Positions 12,656-25,045 of a stretch of DNA of 64,000 nt are shown one piece after another (positions within the stretch are counted from its first letter, which is position 1; the number at the start of each line of letters is the position of its first letter). Position numbers and translations under genes: made by a program. Under the pieces are notes generated by a model. It did not search any database, had not been told where the DNA came from, and saw only the letters and a program-made list of their open reading frames with translations. The DNA is from Cryptomeria japonica (Eukaryota > Streptophyta > Pinopsida > Cupressales > Cupressaceae): NCBI RefSeq assembly GCF_030272615.1, contig NC_081406.1, positions 142,195,299 to 142,259,298 of the forward strand, written 5' to 3'.

Positions 12656-14077
12656 TGAAAGATCCCTGATGGATCTTTTAAACTGACAGGCTGTAACTTT
12701 TAATTATTTGTTTTAAAATAAATTTTTCCTGTTTATTAAATGATCTTTCAAAGAGAGACAGAAGTTGCAGAAAGGTTGTGTCTTTTGTTTTTGTTTGTAT
12801 TTTTCCATATATAGGTAAACAATGAATAACAACAGCAACAAATATGAAATAGGGTGGAAAATATGTGCAATAATATAATATTCAGCCAATCCAAAATAGC
12901 TACAAATCATATCAGGCAAAATACATAAATGATATGCCAGCAAAGTATCTACCAACCAAAATCATGTTGCGGGCTGCAAGAAAGACCACCCACGCACAAT
13001 GAAAAGAGATGGCTGATGAATACCAATCAGCAACCCACGTGCCAGCTGGAAGGAGGTCGTACGGCTGCTGCAGTCACGTCCAGGCAGCCAAGGAACTCCC
13101 ACATGCCAAGCAATATACCCAACGTCCAAAGCCAAAGCTCTTCTAATGCTGAACTTGCACTCCAATAAAAGTCTAAAACCAAATGAAGCTGCTGAAACCT
13201 TCTATTGGGGTTTGCGTCCCAATATCCAAGCCCTGGGGTTTGCATCCCAGTTCTCCAGAAATCGCTCCTCAAAGCAAATTCACAAATGCCAGTTTGAAGA
13301 TGTAAAAAGATAATAAAATAATGAGCCAACATCTCCTTTTATCTCCCTCTCAAAGCTACTCGAACCCTAAAGGGAGAATATGCTTTTACCTTTATTAAAT
13401 AATGGCATATTCTTAATTAAAAGGCCTTTATGTATAGGAAAAACACCCCTTTCGTCAAATAACAAAACTCAAGGTGCCAGAAGATCTCCGGATGATGAAA
13501 ATAAGTTATAATAATTCAAGACCTTTCCAACGAGCTATAACACATATGCCTGCCTGACCAGAAGAAGCCAAAATCCCCTTATTACTGCAATTAGCTATAT
13601 AAATAGCTTTATTTAATTAATAAGACGCTAACTTAGGAAATATTAAAAATATATCCCAAATAGCCGTATAATGCTCATCTGACTCCACAAGTCTGAAACG
13701 GAGCCTACCGCCTGTCTGTGACTGTTGTCGGAAATCATGGATCCTCGAGCAATCTTGTCCCTAAAATCTAGGGATGCTCCTAGAAGCTAGGAAACATACC
13801 CAAATCTCCTGAAACTAAACCCAAGGAATAGTCTCATGGTAACCCAACCCTGGGTACTGTCAAATCCTCCTAAATAGTAGGAATAGCCTCCACAAAAGAA
13901 GGAAATGCCTCCTAAAATTAAGGAACTGCTCCAAACTGGTCCACTATTGCCAGAATACCAAATCCCAAACACTGAATATCCTCTCTAAGTCTCTATCCAC
14001 CACTGTCAGCCTACAAGACCCCAAAAAAAGCTGACTCACATGTCTCTGCTAGACAGAGCTAAAGAGGGGACATGACA
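12656..14077 (-). repeat. 3' LTR of element C
   Basis: 1422 bp, TGAAAGATCCC to GGGGACATGACA. It aligns over its whole length with 17964-19387. Palindromic AGCTATATAAATAGCT near 13593-13608 is the likely TATA region. Confidence 0.9.
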
Positions 14078-14094
14078 ATCCTCCCCTCTCAGAG
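14078..14094 (-). promoter_or_regulatory. polypurine tract of element C
   Basis: On the minus strand CTCTGAGAGGGGAGGAT lies directly before the 3' LTR, the standard site for plus-strand priming. A matching GGGAAAGGGAGGAC tract precedes the 3' LTR of L at 51558. Confidence 0.7.
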
Positions 14095-14112
14095 ATGCTT
14101 GCCCACAAGCAA

Positions 14113-17100
14113 CTACAAAGCTGGATGCTGCAAAATAGACTCACCCTCCCAAGTGGCATCCTCTATGGGAAGACCTCTCCAGCGTAACAAATACTCCCGA
14201 ATCACCCGGTTTCTCAGTCGTCGTTCCCTCACCTCAAGAATCTCCTCAGGGACCAGAGTCAATTTACCTTCCTCGTCCATGGGAGGCAATTTGGGTGATG
14301 CTGTAATATGTTGTCCCAGGGCCTTTTTCAGGCATGACACGTGAAACACATTATGAATTTTACTGCCAGGTGGTAACTCAACCTCATAAGCAACCTCTCC
14401 AACTCGCCTGAATACTCTATATGGTCTGTAAAAACGAGGTCTGAGCTTCTCAACTCCCCATAAGCTATTGTTATAACTTAGACCAGCATCATGAATGAGG
14501 TTGTAAATGTTATTATACCAATGCCAACCAAGGATATCGATCCCGATCTCAATGTCCATCAAGCAGTCATATCTCTTCACACTCCCATGCAACTCAAGAG
14601 CTGATGTAGACCATGATAAATCTGCATGTGCATGGGAAATCGCAGTAAGACATCCACTAACTACCGGAGAGTCAAGGAAGATTGAAACCAACAAACACAT
14701 AGCTGCCATATCACATGAAATTTGTGACACATCCAAAGAAGAATTGTAGATGCCCTTATCACCAAACAAAATTGTTTCTTGGGTGGTTGTTCCACTACGA
14801 ATGATATCCATAAAGTCACTGTGCTCATCCATGATTGCATATCCTTCAAATTTGCGATCATCATGAAAATCCAATGATGCAATATGTGACTCCTCTAAAA
14901 TTGGTTTGCAATCAACATACTTACTTTGCTTATGCTCAATCTCTAAGTCTTCTTTTCTTGGAAGAAAGTGTGATCGAAGATATGCAACTCTTTGTTGTCT
15001 TGCCTGATTTAAACGTTTGTGGCGCTCCTTGATTTGTTGTAAGTGCTGCCTTGTCTGGACAAAAAACAACTTAACCTGTCGTACTCTTTCTAGACCCCCT
15101 TCATTCAACCTTCCAGACTATTCTATTTGAGCTGCTCCAAAGCGCATAAAATTAGTCCCATGGTAAGATGCATCATCAAGCTTATCGCACAACATGATTG
15201 CACCTTGCGTAACACCCATGGTAGAATCTCTAGCACTCATCTCTTCATGCTTAGAATTTGCATTAACTTGAAAAAGAAAAGGTATTTTACTGCTGTTATA
15301 AAAATCAGAATGACTGTCATGCATTTGTGTCATGTCATCAACTCTTACAAGTACCTCTTTATTGAAAATAACACAAGCATTTTGAGTGCTATCACTTATA
15401 GAATATCCTTCATTTGTTATTCCATGTATCATGGTGGCAAACTCTCGAGAATGAGAATGTACACAACTGTTGTCTCTAATCAAAATTTTGGGCTCCTCCT
15501 TTATACTTTCTTTCGAATCATCAAACATCACCAACTCTTGACTTGTCCCATGTCTATCTTCCCAAAATTGAATGCCAACATTAGATGACTCGATAACATT
15601 GTCTTCTACATGAGTATGGGCTGCTAGATCACTTTTATTACCTTTCCTTGTGTTTCCTTTGAAATCTTCAACACTGAATTGTACCTGCACACTCTTGGCT
15701 GCCACATCTTCAACAATAACCATTAGCTTCCTTGGCTCTTTGTTCACTGCTGATATGCCTATTGTCGGTGTGTTATTGATTTTTCTTGTCTCAACTGAAG
15801 TACTACTGTCAACATCAACTACAAACTCAGCATAAGATAAGTCTTGCTCCTCATTATGTATGGAGTAGTGTACATCACAAACTTCTTCAAACTGATTTAA
15901 TACTGTTGTTTTGATATAAACAAGTCCAGTCCTCTTGGAAGAGACATCATCAAAATAACCATGCTTAACCAATGTATCATGTATACCACCATTTGCAAAT
16001 TCAATTTCACTACTTGCTCCATGAATAGGAGCTGCAAATTCATGTAATTGAAAGAGGATGATGCTGCTGTCCTTAATTATAAACTTAGGAATGATTGTAG
16101 CCTTTCTTCCATTACCTTGGAAAACTTCAATGCAAGAGTACACTTGCATACACTTGGCAGCCCAATCAAGTAACATATCAAGACTTGAGACTAGGACATC
16201 CTTACACTCAAGCAAAGTGTCAACATCATAAAGGTGAGACATCAACTTACAAACTGATTTGTGTTCTTCTCTAACTGCTATTATAAAATCAGATTGTGGG
16301 CAAATAGAAGTTCCCACCACAATCTCATGCTTATTTATCCTTTCATAAATGTCAACCATGCTATAGTTGTCTTCACTATCCTTCTTGGATTTGTGCCCAT
16401 ATGAAATCAAAATATTTATGTCCCATTTTAGGAAATCAGAATTATGTTCAAACCTTCCCAAGGTGTCTTCATTGCCATTCCTTGTATTGTTCTTGAGGGT
16501 AGGGTCTCTTTTCATGAATGTTGACCTATGAAGTGTACTCTGCTGCAAGTAACATGGATTTATAGCTTCCATAGCTGCTTTTAATCTAATCCATACCTTC
16601 ACCTCCATGATTGCTATGCTTTTCCTTACCAATTGTCTCCAAGGTGTAGTATGCAAAACAAACCAAACATTATCAAAATGCAAGATCTTCTTAGTAGACA
16701 ATCTCTTGGACTCCATAATAAGCTCTTTAAGATAAAATGCCTCATGTGACCTTAACAACTGTCCCTTCATTGTAGATGATGCATGATTAGCCAATTTGAA
16801 ATGAAATATGTTCCATTCCACACAAATGGATATGTCACTTGTAGCTAGTCCATCAAGTGTGTAAATATCAGCATGAATGTTTTGAGTCTTCAAGGGGCTC
16901 TCTAAAAGAGGGAAGTCATAGACTTCATAAGGCAAACCAGACCAAACTGAATTTCTTGAATCATACCTCCTTTCTTCTTCACACAATGTAACATGCTCTT
17001 CTTGTGGGCTTACCTCAAGAAGCTTTTCCCTTGTAAGATCTTCATCTACACATTCTTCCCTTGGAAGAAATAACAATCTAATGTATGACTCTCTTTGTCT

Positions 17101-17445
17101 TCTTGCATTATCAAGTTGATTGCATCTTTCCTTAAACTCTTGCAAGTGCTGTCTTGCTTGGGTAGCAAGCATCTTTGCTTGCATAGCTCTATCTAACCAA
17201 TCTCCATTCAACCTTTGGCAATGCTCTATATCTGCTGCCCCAAAGTACACAAAATCTGATTTATGATGGGTTGTTTCATTCATGCTAACCTCTGATTTTT
17301 CTTCATGTATGGAATTGGTCTCAACAATAGAGTCAACTAATTCACTAGAGAATGCATCTGTTTCATGTAACTCAACATTCATTCCTTCAGGGCTGTTTCT
17401 ACTGTCATAGTCTCCAACAGAATCCACCTGTAAGACACCTTGCAA
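14113..17445 (-). pseudogene. long internal frame of C: reiterated unknown modules plus C-terminal chromodomain
   Basis: One frame of about 1,110 codons is interrupted by a single TAG at 15118-15120. Near the N-terminus (17250-17050) is a charged helical module: FGAADIEHCQRLNGDWLDRA, then KMLATQARQHLQEFKER. A second copy spans the TAG (about 15150-14980), and the stop replaces the Gln found in the L copy. Between them an AAK..QV...GN.RK block and an EFA..IHG block occur twice (about 16180-16015 and 15720-15420). The tail shares a GWHW..N..NLI motif with L, then has VFHVSCLKKAL and EYLLRWRGLP, typical of a chromovirus integrase C-terminus and chromodomain (about 14450-14120). No polymerase domain is seen. 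Function of the modules is unknown. Confidence 0.7.
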
Positions 17446-17576
17446 AGATGTAGAAGTCTCATATGAATTATTCCCTAATGCTGAGATTTTTTTTCACCAA
17501 TCAAATCTGAATGGCTATCAAAGTCATCAACTAATTTTCTGCCAATCTCATTTGCAGACATCATTTCCTTTGCTCC

Positions 17577-17891
17577 TCAACTGCTTCCCTGGTTCTCAAA
17601 TGACTCATGTTGCCTCCTTGGTTGATGACGTGGACTCGAAAGCATCAAGTCATCTTCATCGGGTATTCCCATGAATTGTGTGAAGGAAAAACAGTCACGT
17701 ATCTTTTTCGGAAGGGAACAATATTTGTCATAGTTGTTCATAACTGTATCATTCAATGTCTTTGCAGGAGACCTCCTCTTTGTACTAGTTGATGAAGTCG
17801 TACCCTTAGAGTGTCTCGAACTCCCTGAAGGTGTTTTCCCTGTTTGTTTATTCTTAGACAACCCTGTCATGATGACCAATTTGGTCTGCAA
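17577..17891 (-). CDS. short gag-position frame of C, function not recognised
   Basis: A frame of about 104 residues just downstream of the primer site. It has a Ser/Lys/Thr-rich basic N-terminus (SSRHSKGTTSS) and a short acidic C-terminus. It sits where gag should start but has no zinc knuckle or recognisable capsid motif. It may be a truncated gag leader or a peptide of no function. Between it and 17445 the sequence is non-coding or frameshifted. Confidence 0.35.
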   Translation of the reverse strand: MQTKLVIMTGLSKNKQTGKTPSGSSRHSKGTTSSTSTKRRSPAKTLNDTVMNNYDKYCSLPKKIRDCFSFTQFMGIPDEDDLMLSSPRHQPRRQHESFENQGSS

Positions 17892-17950
17892 CCAAGCTTC
17901 AATATAAAATCAAACTACTGATCTTCACCCAACAGGCTAGCAAGATCAAG

Positions 17951-17962
17951 GCTCTGATACCA
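17951..17962 (-). promoter_or_regulatory. primer binding site of element C
   Basis: TGGTATCAGAGC on the minus strand, one base from the LTR end at 17964. It is the canonical complement of initiator-Met tRNA. Confidence 0.85.
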
Positions 17963-17963
17963 C

Positions 17964-19387
17964 TGAAAGATCCCTGATGGATCTTTTAAGCTGACAGGCT
18001 GTAATTTTTAAATATTTGTTTTAAAATAAATTTTTCCTGTTTATTAAATGATCTTTCAAAGAGAGACAGAAGTTGCAGAAAGGTTGTGTCTTTTGTTTTT
18101 GTTTGTATTTTTCCAGATATAGGTAAACAATGAATAACAACAGCAACAAATATGAAATAGGCTGGAAAATAATGTGCAATAATATAATATTCAGCCAATC
18201 CAAAATAGCTACAAATCGTACCAGGCAAAATACATAAATGATATGCCAACAAAGTATCTACCAACCAAAATAATGTTGTCGGCTGCAAGAAAGACCATCC
18301 ACGCACAATGAAAAGAGATGGTTGATGAATACCAATCAGCAACCCACGTGCCAGCTGGAAGGAGGCCGTACGGCTGCTGCAGTCACATCCAGGCAGCCAA
18401 GGAACTCCCACGTGCCAAGCAATATACCCAACATCCAAAGCCAAAGCTCTTCCAATGCTGAACTTGCACTCCAATCAAAGTCTGAAACCAAATGAAGCTG
18501 CTGAAACCTTCTATTGGGGTTTGCGTCCCAATATCCAAGCCCTAGGGTTTGCATCCCAGTTCTCCAGAAATCGCTCCTTAGAGCAAATTCACAAATGCCA
18601 AGTTTGAAGATGTAAAAAGATAATAAAATAATGAGCCAACATCTCCTTTTATCTCCCTCTCAAAGCTACTCAAACCCTAAAGGGAGAATATGCTTTTACC
18701 TTTATTAAATAATGGCATATTCTTAATTAAAAGGCCTTTATGTATAGGAAAAACACCCCTTTCGTCAAATAACAAAACTCAAGGTGCCAGAAGGTCTCCG
18801 GATGATGAAAATAAGTTATAATAATTCAAGACTTTTCCAACGAGCTATAACACATATGCCTTCCTGACCAAAAGAAGCCAAAATCCCCTTATTACTCCAA
18901 TTAGCTATATAAATAGCTTTATTTAATTAATAAGACGCTAACTTAGGAAATATTAAAAATATATCCCAAATAGCCGTATAATGCTCATCTGACTCCACAA
19001 GTCTGAAACAGAGCCTGCCACCTGTCTGTGACTGTTGTCGGAAATCATGGATCCTCGAGCAATCTTGTCCCTAAAATCTAGGGATGCTCCTAAAAGCTAG
19101 GAAACATACCCAAATCTCCTGAAACTGAACCCAAGGAATAGTCTCATGGTAACCCAACCCTGGGTACTGTCAAATCCTCCTAAATAGTGGGAATAGCCTC
19201 CACAAAAGAAGGAAATGCCTCCTAAAATTAAGGAACTGTTCCAAACTGGTCCACTATTGCCAGAATACCAAATCCCAAACACTGAATATCCTCTCTAAGT
19301 CTCTATCCACCACTGTCAGCCTACAAGACCCCAAAATAAGTTGACTCACATGTCTCTGCTAGACAGAGCTAAAGAGGGGACATGACA
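17964..19387 (-). repeat. 5' LTR of element C
   Basis: 1424 bp, aligned over its full length with 12656-14077. It supplies the promoter for the C transcript and is followed on its U3 side by the TSD gatcg at 19388-19392. Frames such as 17986-18474 inside it are repeat translations. Confidence 0.9.
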
Positions 19388-20813
19388 GATCGGCTACTCT
19401 GTAAACTTTACACTTTTTGATGAAATCCAAGGGTAATCTGGAATGCATCTTTCTTTTCACTTCTATATCATCCTGAATATTCATCCAGAAGTCTTCTACT
19501 TGAAACTCATCCTTGTACTTCTTCCCGACTGTCTCTTCTATATGACCATGAGGATCAAAATTCTCCCTTGAGGCAAAGGATGTGAATGAATATAGAGATA
19601 ATTCCTTCTCCGCATCTTCCGCAGCCTGAGTATTAGGAAACACTTCAATTGAATTTCCCAGCAGGATAGGCGTGGGAATTCCATTTCCATGCTTGTGTCT
19701 TGATGCTCTAGCATAAGCTGCCAACTGCCTAGTCACTTCAAGTTGTATTATCCTGTCTGTAGGATATCTCGGCAACATGTAGGGAGGAGAAGGACATCCA
19801 TGAACTCTGATGTATGTGAATTTTGGAAATTGAATGAACCATGCACCATGCTTCTTCACGAGCTCCTGTGCATCCAGCGACAGTCGATTGTGAATCTCTC
19901 CTTGCAATGTCCTGGTGACATACATCGTGAAGGTGTCATTGACTAGCTTGCAATCACTTCCTAGCAGATGATGCAGTTGAACATAAGAATCACAAACTCT
20001 TATTTCTCCGGGTCCTCTCCCAAAAACTCCTCTGTGAGGTAGCCCTGCATATTCAAAACTTTTGATCAAGGCATACATAACATATGAACTCATGTGAAAT
20101 GACTTGGTAGGATTTAGCCTTCTCAACTGCACGTCCAGGTTGTTGCTAATGATTCTAGCCCAAGTAAGCATTCCCTTTCCTTGGATGATCACTTGTATGA
20201 AGAAGAACATCCACTTGTCAAAGAAGAAAGCTTGAGAAGCACCCGTAACCTGATTGAGCAACGTTATCAAGTTCTTGAATTCTTCTTGGAAATCAATTTT
20301 GTGTGGTGTATTGGGAATCTTGTTCAGGCAAGGTCTGCTCTTGAGTAACCAATTCTTGTTGATGAAGTTTAAACAGGAATCAGGATCATCCTCATAGATA
20401 GACCTAGCTCCTTCTAGACTTTTGTAGATCATGTCTCTATGCTCTGGGAGATGAAAAGCTTCGCTTATAGCTTCCTCTGAAAGGTAGGCTAAGATAGTTC
20501 CATCCTTGGCTACGATCGTCCTTGACTGTGAATCATAGTGCCGGGCACACTCGATCATCAATTCATGACACTTGATTGCAGGAGGGAAACCTGCGGCCTT
20601 GATGATGCCACTCTCAATTATCTTCTTTGCAACAGGTGATGGTTTGCCAATGTAGGGCGCTTCCCGAAACTTCTTCACATTGAAGTTTCCTAGATTGGTG
20701 TCTCCGATATTGCTCCACTTGGACACGATCCTGGTTTCCAATCCATCATTCTTCTGATCCTCCTTAATGAGAGTCTGCTGGGTAGTGGATCCACCGGTCC
20801 TGGGGGTCGTCAT
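19388..20813 (-). pseudogene. 5' half of the B open frame (unknown protein)
   Basis: The first good ATG is at 20813 (MTTPRTGG), preceded by a TTTTGTGTAG acceptor-like sequence. The frame stays open for 475 codons until element C interrupts it at 19388. A segment resembling plant transposon-associated proteins (GTILAYLSEEAISEAFHLPE) lies near residues 95-120. After it comes a mostly helical domain with FDKWMFFFIQVIIQGKG and the motif GVFGRGPGEIRVCDSYVQLH. I do not recognise a catalytic site. Joining to 10993-12655 after removing C keeps the frame (6,737 bp removed), giving about 1,027 codons with three point stops. It lies in the presumed U3 of B, sense to its promoter but upstream of the TATA box, so it would need its own start site. 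Confidence 0.65.
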
Positions 20814-20837
20814 TTGATATCTACACAAAAGCTTCAA

Positions 20838-21929
20838 GTTAGGGTTTGAGCATAATACCTTAAGGTATGGGATTTAAGTCTTTTCAAGGAATTAACTAAA
20901 TATTAATTTGAAAATAATGTGATAAATCCTAGAATTATGAATTTTCAAATTAATATTAATTGAGAATTGAAATCAGATTGTACTTAGACTTTCAAAAGAT
21001 TGCTATGGAAAATCAAACTAAATCTTGAATAAACTTTCAAAAATCTGATTATACATACCTCTTCCTTGATTTTTAGCTATCAACCTTTGAAAAATGAATA
21101 AAGGAAAATGAGAATTTGCTGGACAAAGATGTTTGATCTGAATTTTAGACTCCTCCTTTGGATGAATTAACCTTCAATCAGCCTTCAAGCCTCCTTCAAA
21201 ATCTGGAAATTCGCCTTCAATCCGCTTCTCAATCAGAAATTCACCTTCAACTAGCCTTCAAGATCTGGAAATTATACTCCAACCTGCTCAATTTCGCACC
21301 CCTAAATCTGCTCCTCAAATTCACATGAGAGAAAGTGAATGGATGATTTAAAATTTCAAAACAAGCCTTCCCTTTATAGGGCGCTCACCTCATTTTGCCT
21401 CTAGGCCGACTTAGCAAATATGTAAAAAAATAAATAAATAAATAAAATAAAACCACTTTACAAGCTGGCCGACTTGATTAGAAGGGAAAATAAAATGCCT
21501 TTGAGCGCTAAAGTGGGATTTTTTATTTTTCAAATTAATTTCAAAGCCTAAGGTTGATTTTTTTATTTATTTTAAGGCTTAGAAAGTTAATTAATCAATT
21601 AATAAGTGCCTTAATTCATGCGAATTTGTCTTAGTCTCCCAAATGTGTTTGATTGGCAAATTTAATGAAAAGATATAGGCTAGCTTAGCGAATGCTAAAG
21701 CTTGATCAATGTTTGATGAATTTTCATTCTCCTTAGGCACTAGAATGTTCATAGTTTAGGTCTCTCCAAGGAGGCTTGTTTGAACTTTTTATCTAGGTTT
21801 TGTTCACTTCATTAATCAAAATCCTTACAACCTAGATTTGCCATCACTTCATGCTCTTATCATCATAATTTTGCAATTTGCTTTTGACTTAGTCTAAACA
21901 AGGTAAATAATAGGTATCCTCAAGGATTT
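20838..21929. other. non-coding part of unit B
   Basis: AT-rich sequence upstream of the B open frame, with a short TAAA microsatellite at about 21425-21455. The likely promoter of the open frame should lie here or in the array to the right, but I see no convincing TATA box. Confidence 0.5.
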
Positions 21930-24900
21930 CACCCTAGACCCTTTGGAAGGGTCAGGAGCGATTTTCTTGATTAGGCCTTAAATACCCCATTTTTCTCTCC
22001 AAAATCCTCCGGAAGGTGAACATACGCTTGTTTTGGCTTAACAAAACCTAGGATTTCAACCTTTTAGCCTTTCACATGGGTAAATTAGGTGAGAATGGGA
22101 ATTTCGCTCTGGACCCTTTGGAAGGGTCAGGAGCGAAATTCACCCTTTAGGTCACAACTCACCTTTATTTGATCAACAACCTTCTCTAAGGCAATCTCCA
22201 GGGTCCATTCTCAACTTGGCAATATTGGTTTGATCATCACAAGGCCAAAAAGGTCAAATTTGCTCAAAACCTAGCCAGGGACAGGACCCATCCAGAATTT
22301 CGCTCTGGACCCTTTGGAAGGGTCAGGAGCGAAATTCCAATTTTAGCTCAAAAAAAGCATCTTTAATGGTCAAGAGTCTATCCCAGGCAATCCAAATGGT
22401 ATCTCTCACCCTTGTTTAGGTCTGACTTCACTTAAATCTTGAGGAGAAAGGTGGTTTTAGGGTTTTTTGCTCTGGACCCTTTGGAAGGGTCAGGAGCGAA
22501 TTTCTTGTTTGTAGCTCACTTCTCCATCATTTCAACTTCAAATCACTTCACAAGGCAAGGAAACACTTCTCTTCTCTCATCCAACTCCAGTTTGACTTGA
22601 TTTTACAAGGAGAAAAAGGTGATTGAAGAATTTTCGCCTTGGACCCTTTGGAAGGGTCAGGAGCGAATTTCTTCCTCTAGCCCAAAATCATCATTTTGGA
22701 GACAACAATAAACTCAAAGGCAATCTCAAAGCCATCTTTCACCTTGGAATAGGCATGGTTTAGCACAAATTTGAAAGGAATATGTAGATTTTAGGATTTT
22801 CGCTCTGGACCCTTTGGCTCAAAGGCAATCTCAAAGGCATCTTTCACCTTGGAATAGGCATGGTTTAGCACAAATTTGAAAGGAATATGTAGATTTTAGG
22901 ATTTTCGCTCTGGACCCTTTGGAAGGGTCCAGAGCGAAAATCTTGTTTTAGGGTTATTTCTCCATCCTTTCAACTTCAAATCACCTCCAAGGCTTAGGAC
23001 ACCTCGCCTCACTCCTCTCTAGGCCATAAAAATCAAAATTTTAACTTGTCTTTCAAAGAAAGTAGGTGGACTTGGGATTTTCACTCTGGACCCTTTGGAA
23101 GGGTCAGGAGCGAAAATCTTGACTTGAGCTTACTCCTTCATCATTTGTCCTCAATCAACTTCAACAAGGCAAGAACACCTCTCCTCACACTCATCCAAAC
23201 CATAAAGAGTCAAAGTTGACTTGATTTTGTAAGGAAAACAAGGTGATTTTAAGATTTTCACTCTGGACCCTTTGGAAGGGTCAAGAGCAAAAATTTTGAT
23301 TTGGTTCAATTACTTTTGTTTCAATGATTTCTAGAAACTTGAAGTCACTCTTAGGGACATCTCCTTCTTGATTTTACCTTAACAGACACTTGATCTAGCA
23401 CAAAGTTGATAGCAAAGAGAGGTTTTCAGAAAATTCGCTCTGGACCCTTTGGAAGGGTCAGGGCGAAAATCTCATCTTTGACCAAAAATCATCATTCTCT
23501 CAACTTGAAACTTCATTGCAAGGTAGAATATCATCTTTCTTCACCCTAGGAACAAGGTTTTAAGCCTAAGAAAGGTCAAAAAGTAGGCTTGTAAGGAATT
23601 TCGCTCTGGACCCTTTGGAAGGGTCAGGAGCGAAATTTCCTTTCTTGGCTAAAATCCTTCATTTTCATAGCTACCAAACACTCTCAAAGGCAAGGACATG
23701 TTCATTCTCCTTCTCATCATGCCTTGGACATCAAATTTTCGCCAAATAAAGGAGGAAATGCATCCTAGGGAGATTTTCGCTCTGGACCCTTTGGAAGGGT
23801 CAGGAGCGAAAATCAAGATTTGGGCTAAATTCTTCATTTCTCCAATTCAAAACAACCTCAAGAGGCAAAGGCATGCTATCTCGCTTCCATCCACACCATA
23901 AGAAACCAAGGATTTGACCTCCTCCAATGAAAAATAAGTGTTTTTAGGAATTTCGCTCTGGACCCTTTGGAAGGGTCAGGAGCGAAATTCATCTTTTGGT
24001 CCAAAATCTTTCACATTTCAATGCTTCCAAACATTTCCAAAGGCTACAAGATGTCCATCCTTCCTTTCAAGATACCCTGCAAATCAAAATTTAGTCAAAC
24101 TAGGGAGGAAATGAGCTTTAAGAGGATTTTCGCTCTGGACCCTTTGGAAGGGTCAGGAGCGAAAATCTCATTCTAGGCTTGATCACTCACTTTTCCAACT
24201 TCAAACCACATCACGAAGCAAACTTAGATCATTTTCCACCTAAGGACAAGGTTTCAAGCTCAAACAAGGTAGCAAATGAAGTTTATGATGAATTTCGCTC
24301 TGGACCCTTTGGAAGGGTCAGGAGCGAAATTCCCCTTTAGGCCAAAATCTTGCTCTTCAAAATCAACCAATTCCATCTCAAGGCAAGAACATACCAATTC
24401 ATCCTCAAACATGCCCTAGAAACCAACACTTAGCCAAAATTGGGAAGGAAATGTGGGCTACAAAGATTTTCGCTCTGGACCCTTTGGAAGGGTCAAGAGC
24501 GAAAATCAAGATTTGAGCTTGACTCTTGACCTTTTCAACTCCAATTCTCTTTGAGAGGCAAACATAGATCCTTCTTCACGCATCTCCATCAAGATCCTGA
24601 CTTTAGCCAAGGGAAAAATGAGAGTTTTCAAGAATTTCGCTCTGGATCCTTTGAAAGGGTCAAGAGCGAAATTCATCTTCTTGACTAAAATCCTTCATCT
24701 TTCAATCTTGACAAGGCTAGAACATTCAAAAAATACCTTCAATCATGCCTTAGGAACTAGAAATTTAGCCTTGATAAGTGAGAATTTGAGGTCTTCAAGG
24801 ATTTTCGCTCTGGACCCTTTGGAAGGGTCAGGAGCGAAATCCCTATTCTGAGCTAGTTTCTCACCTTGGTTCATCTCATTTTCTTCCAAATTTGATCAAA

Positions 24901-25045
24901 TCATCTTCCTCCTTTCATAAGCAAGACAATTCCTCATCCAACTTGGTCTAAGCAAGGTCCAACTAGGTTTTCAGGGTCAAAGGAAGGCAAGAAAGGAAGA
25001 TTTCGCTCTAGACCCTTTGGAAGGGTCAGGAGCGAAAATCTCCTC
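21930..25045. repeat. higher-order tandem array of 40-bp palindromes in unit B
   Basis: About nineteen units spaced some 165-178 bp apart each hold TTCGCTCTGGACCCTTTGG followed by AAGGGTC(A/C)(G/A)GAGCGAA, an imperfect palindrome of about 40 bp. The outer arms come in two matched kinds: GAATTTCGCTC with GAGCGAAATTC, or GATTTTCGCTC with GAGCGAAAATC. From about 23.42 to 24.83 kb the two kinds alternate unit by unit, and the spacers alternate too, so the array has a dimeric period of about 340 bp there. The copy at about 22905-22945 is a perfect palindrome. Confidence 0.9.
22713..22922. repeat. 105-bp tandem duplication with breakpoint at a palindrome tip
   Basis: 22713-22817 and 22818-22922 are nearly identical. 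The join follows GGACCCTTTGG, the centre of the palindrome, so the first copy keeps only half a hairpin while the second is complete. Confidence 0.9.

Larger units (their letters stand above)
12656..19387 (-). mobile_element. element C: non-autonomous chromovirus-like LTR retrotransposon
   Basis: The two LTRs are 12656-14077 and 17964-19387, with the perfect TSD gatcg (12651-12655 and 19388-19392). By eye the LTRs differ at roughly 40 positions, about 3 per cent, so it is not brand new. The primer site is at 17951-17962 and the purine tract at 14078-14094. The 3.9-kb interior encodes a short N-terminal frame, then a long frame ending in an integrase C-terminal region with chromodomain. Protease, reverse transcriptase, RNase H and the integrase core are absent. 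Movement would need enzymes from a related element. Confidence 0.9.

Noticed and set aside
17986-18474. A 162-residue frame and its twin frames at 12713-13332.
   Set aside because: They are in the two LTRs of element C and differ between the copies; no domain.
21930-25045. CRISPR-like look: short palindromic repeats separated by longer unique spacers.
   Set aside because: The genome is a plant, the period is about 170 bp, the spacers are diverged copies of each other and there are no cas genes. It is a tandem array in an LTR.
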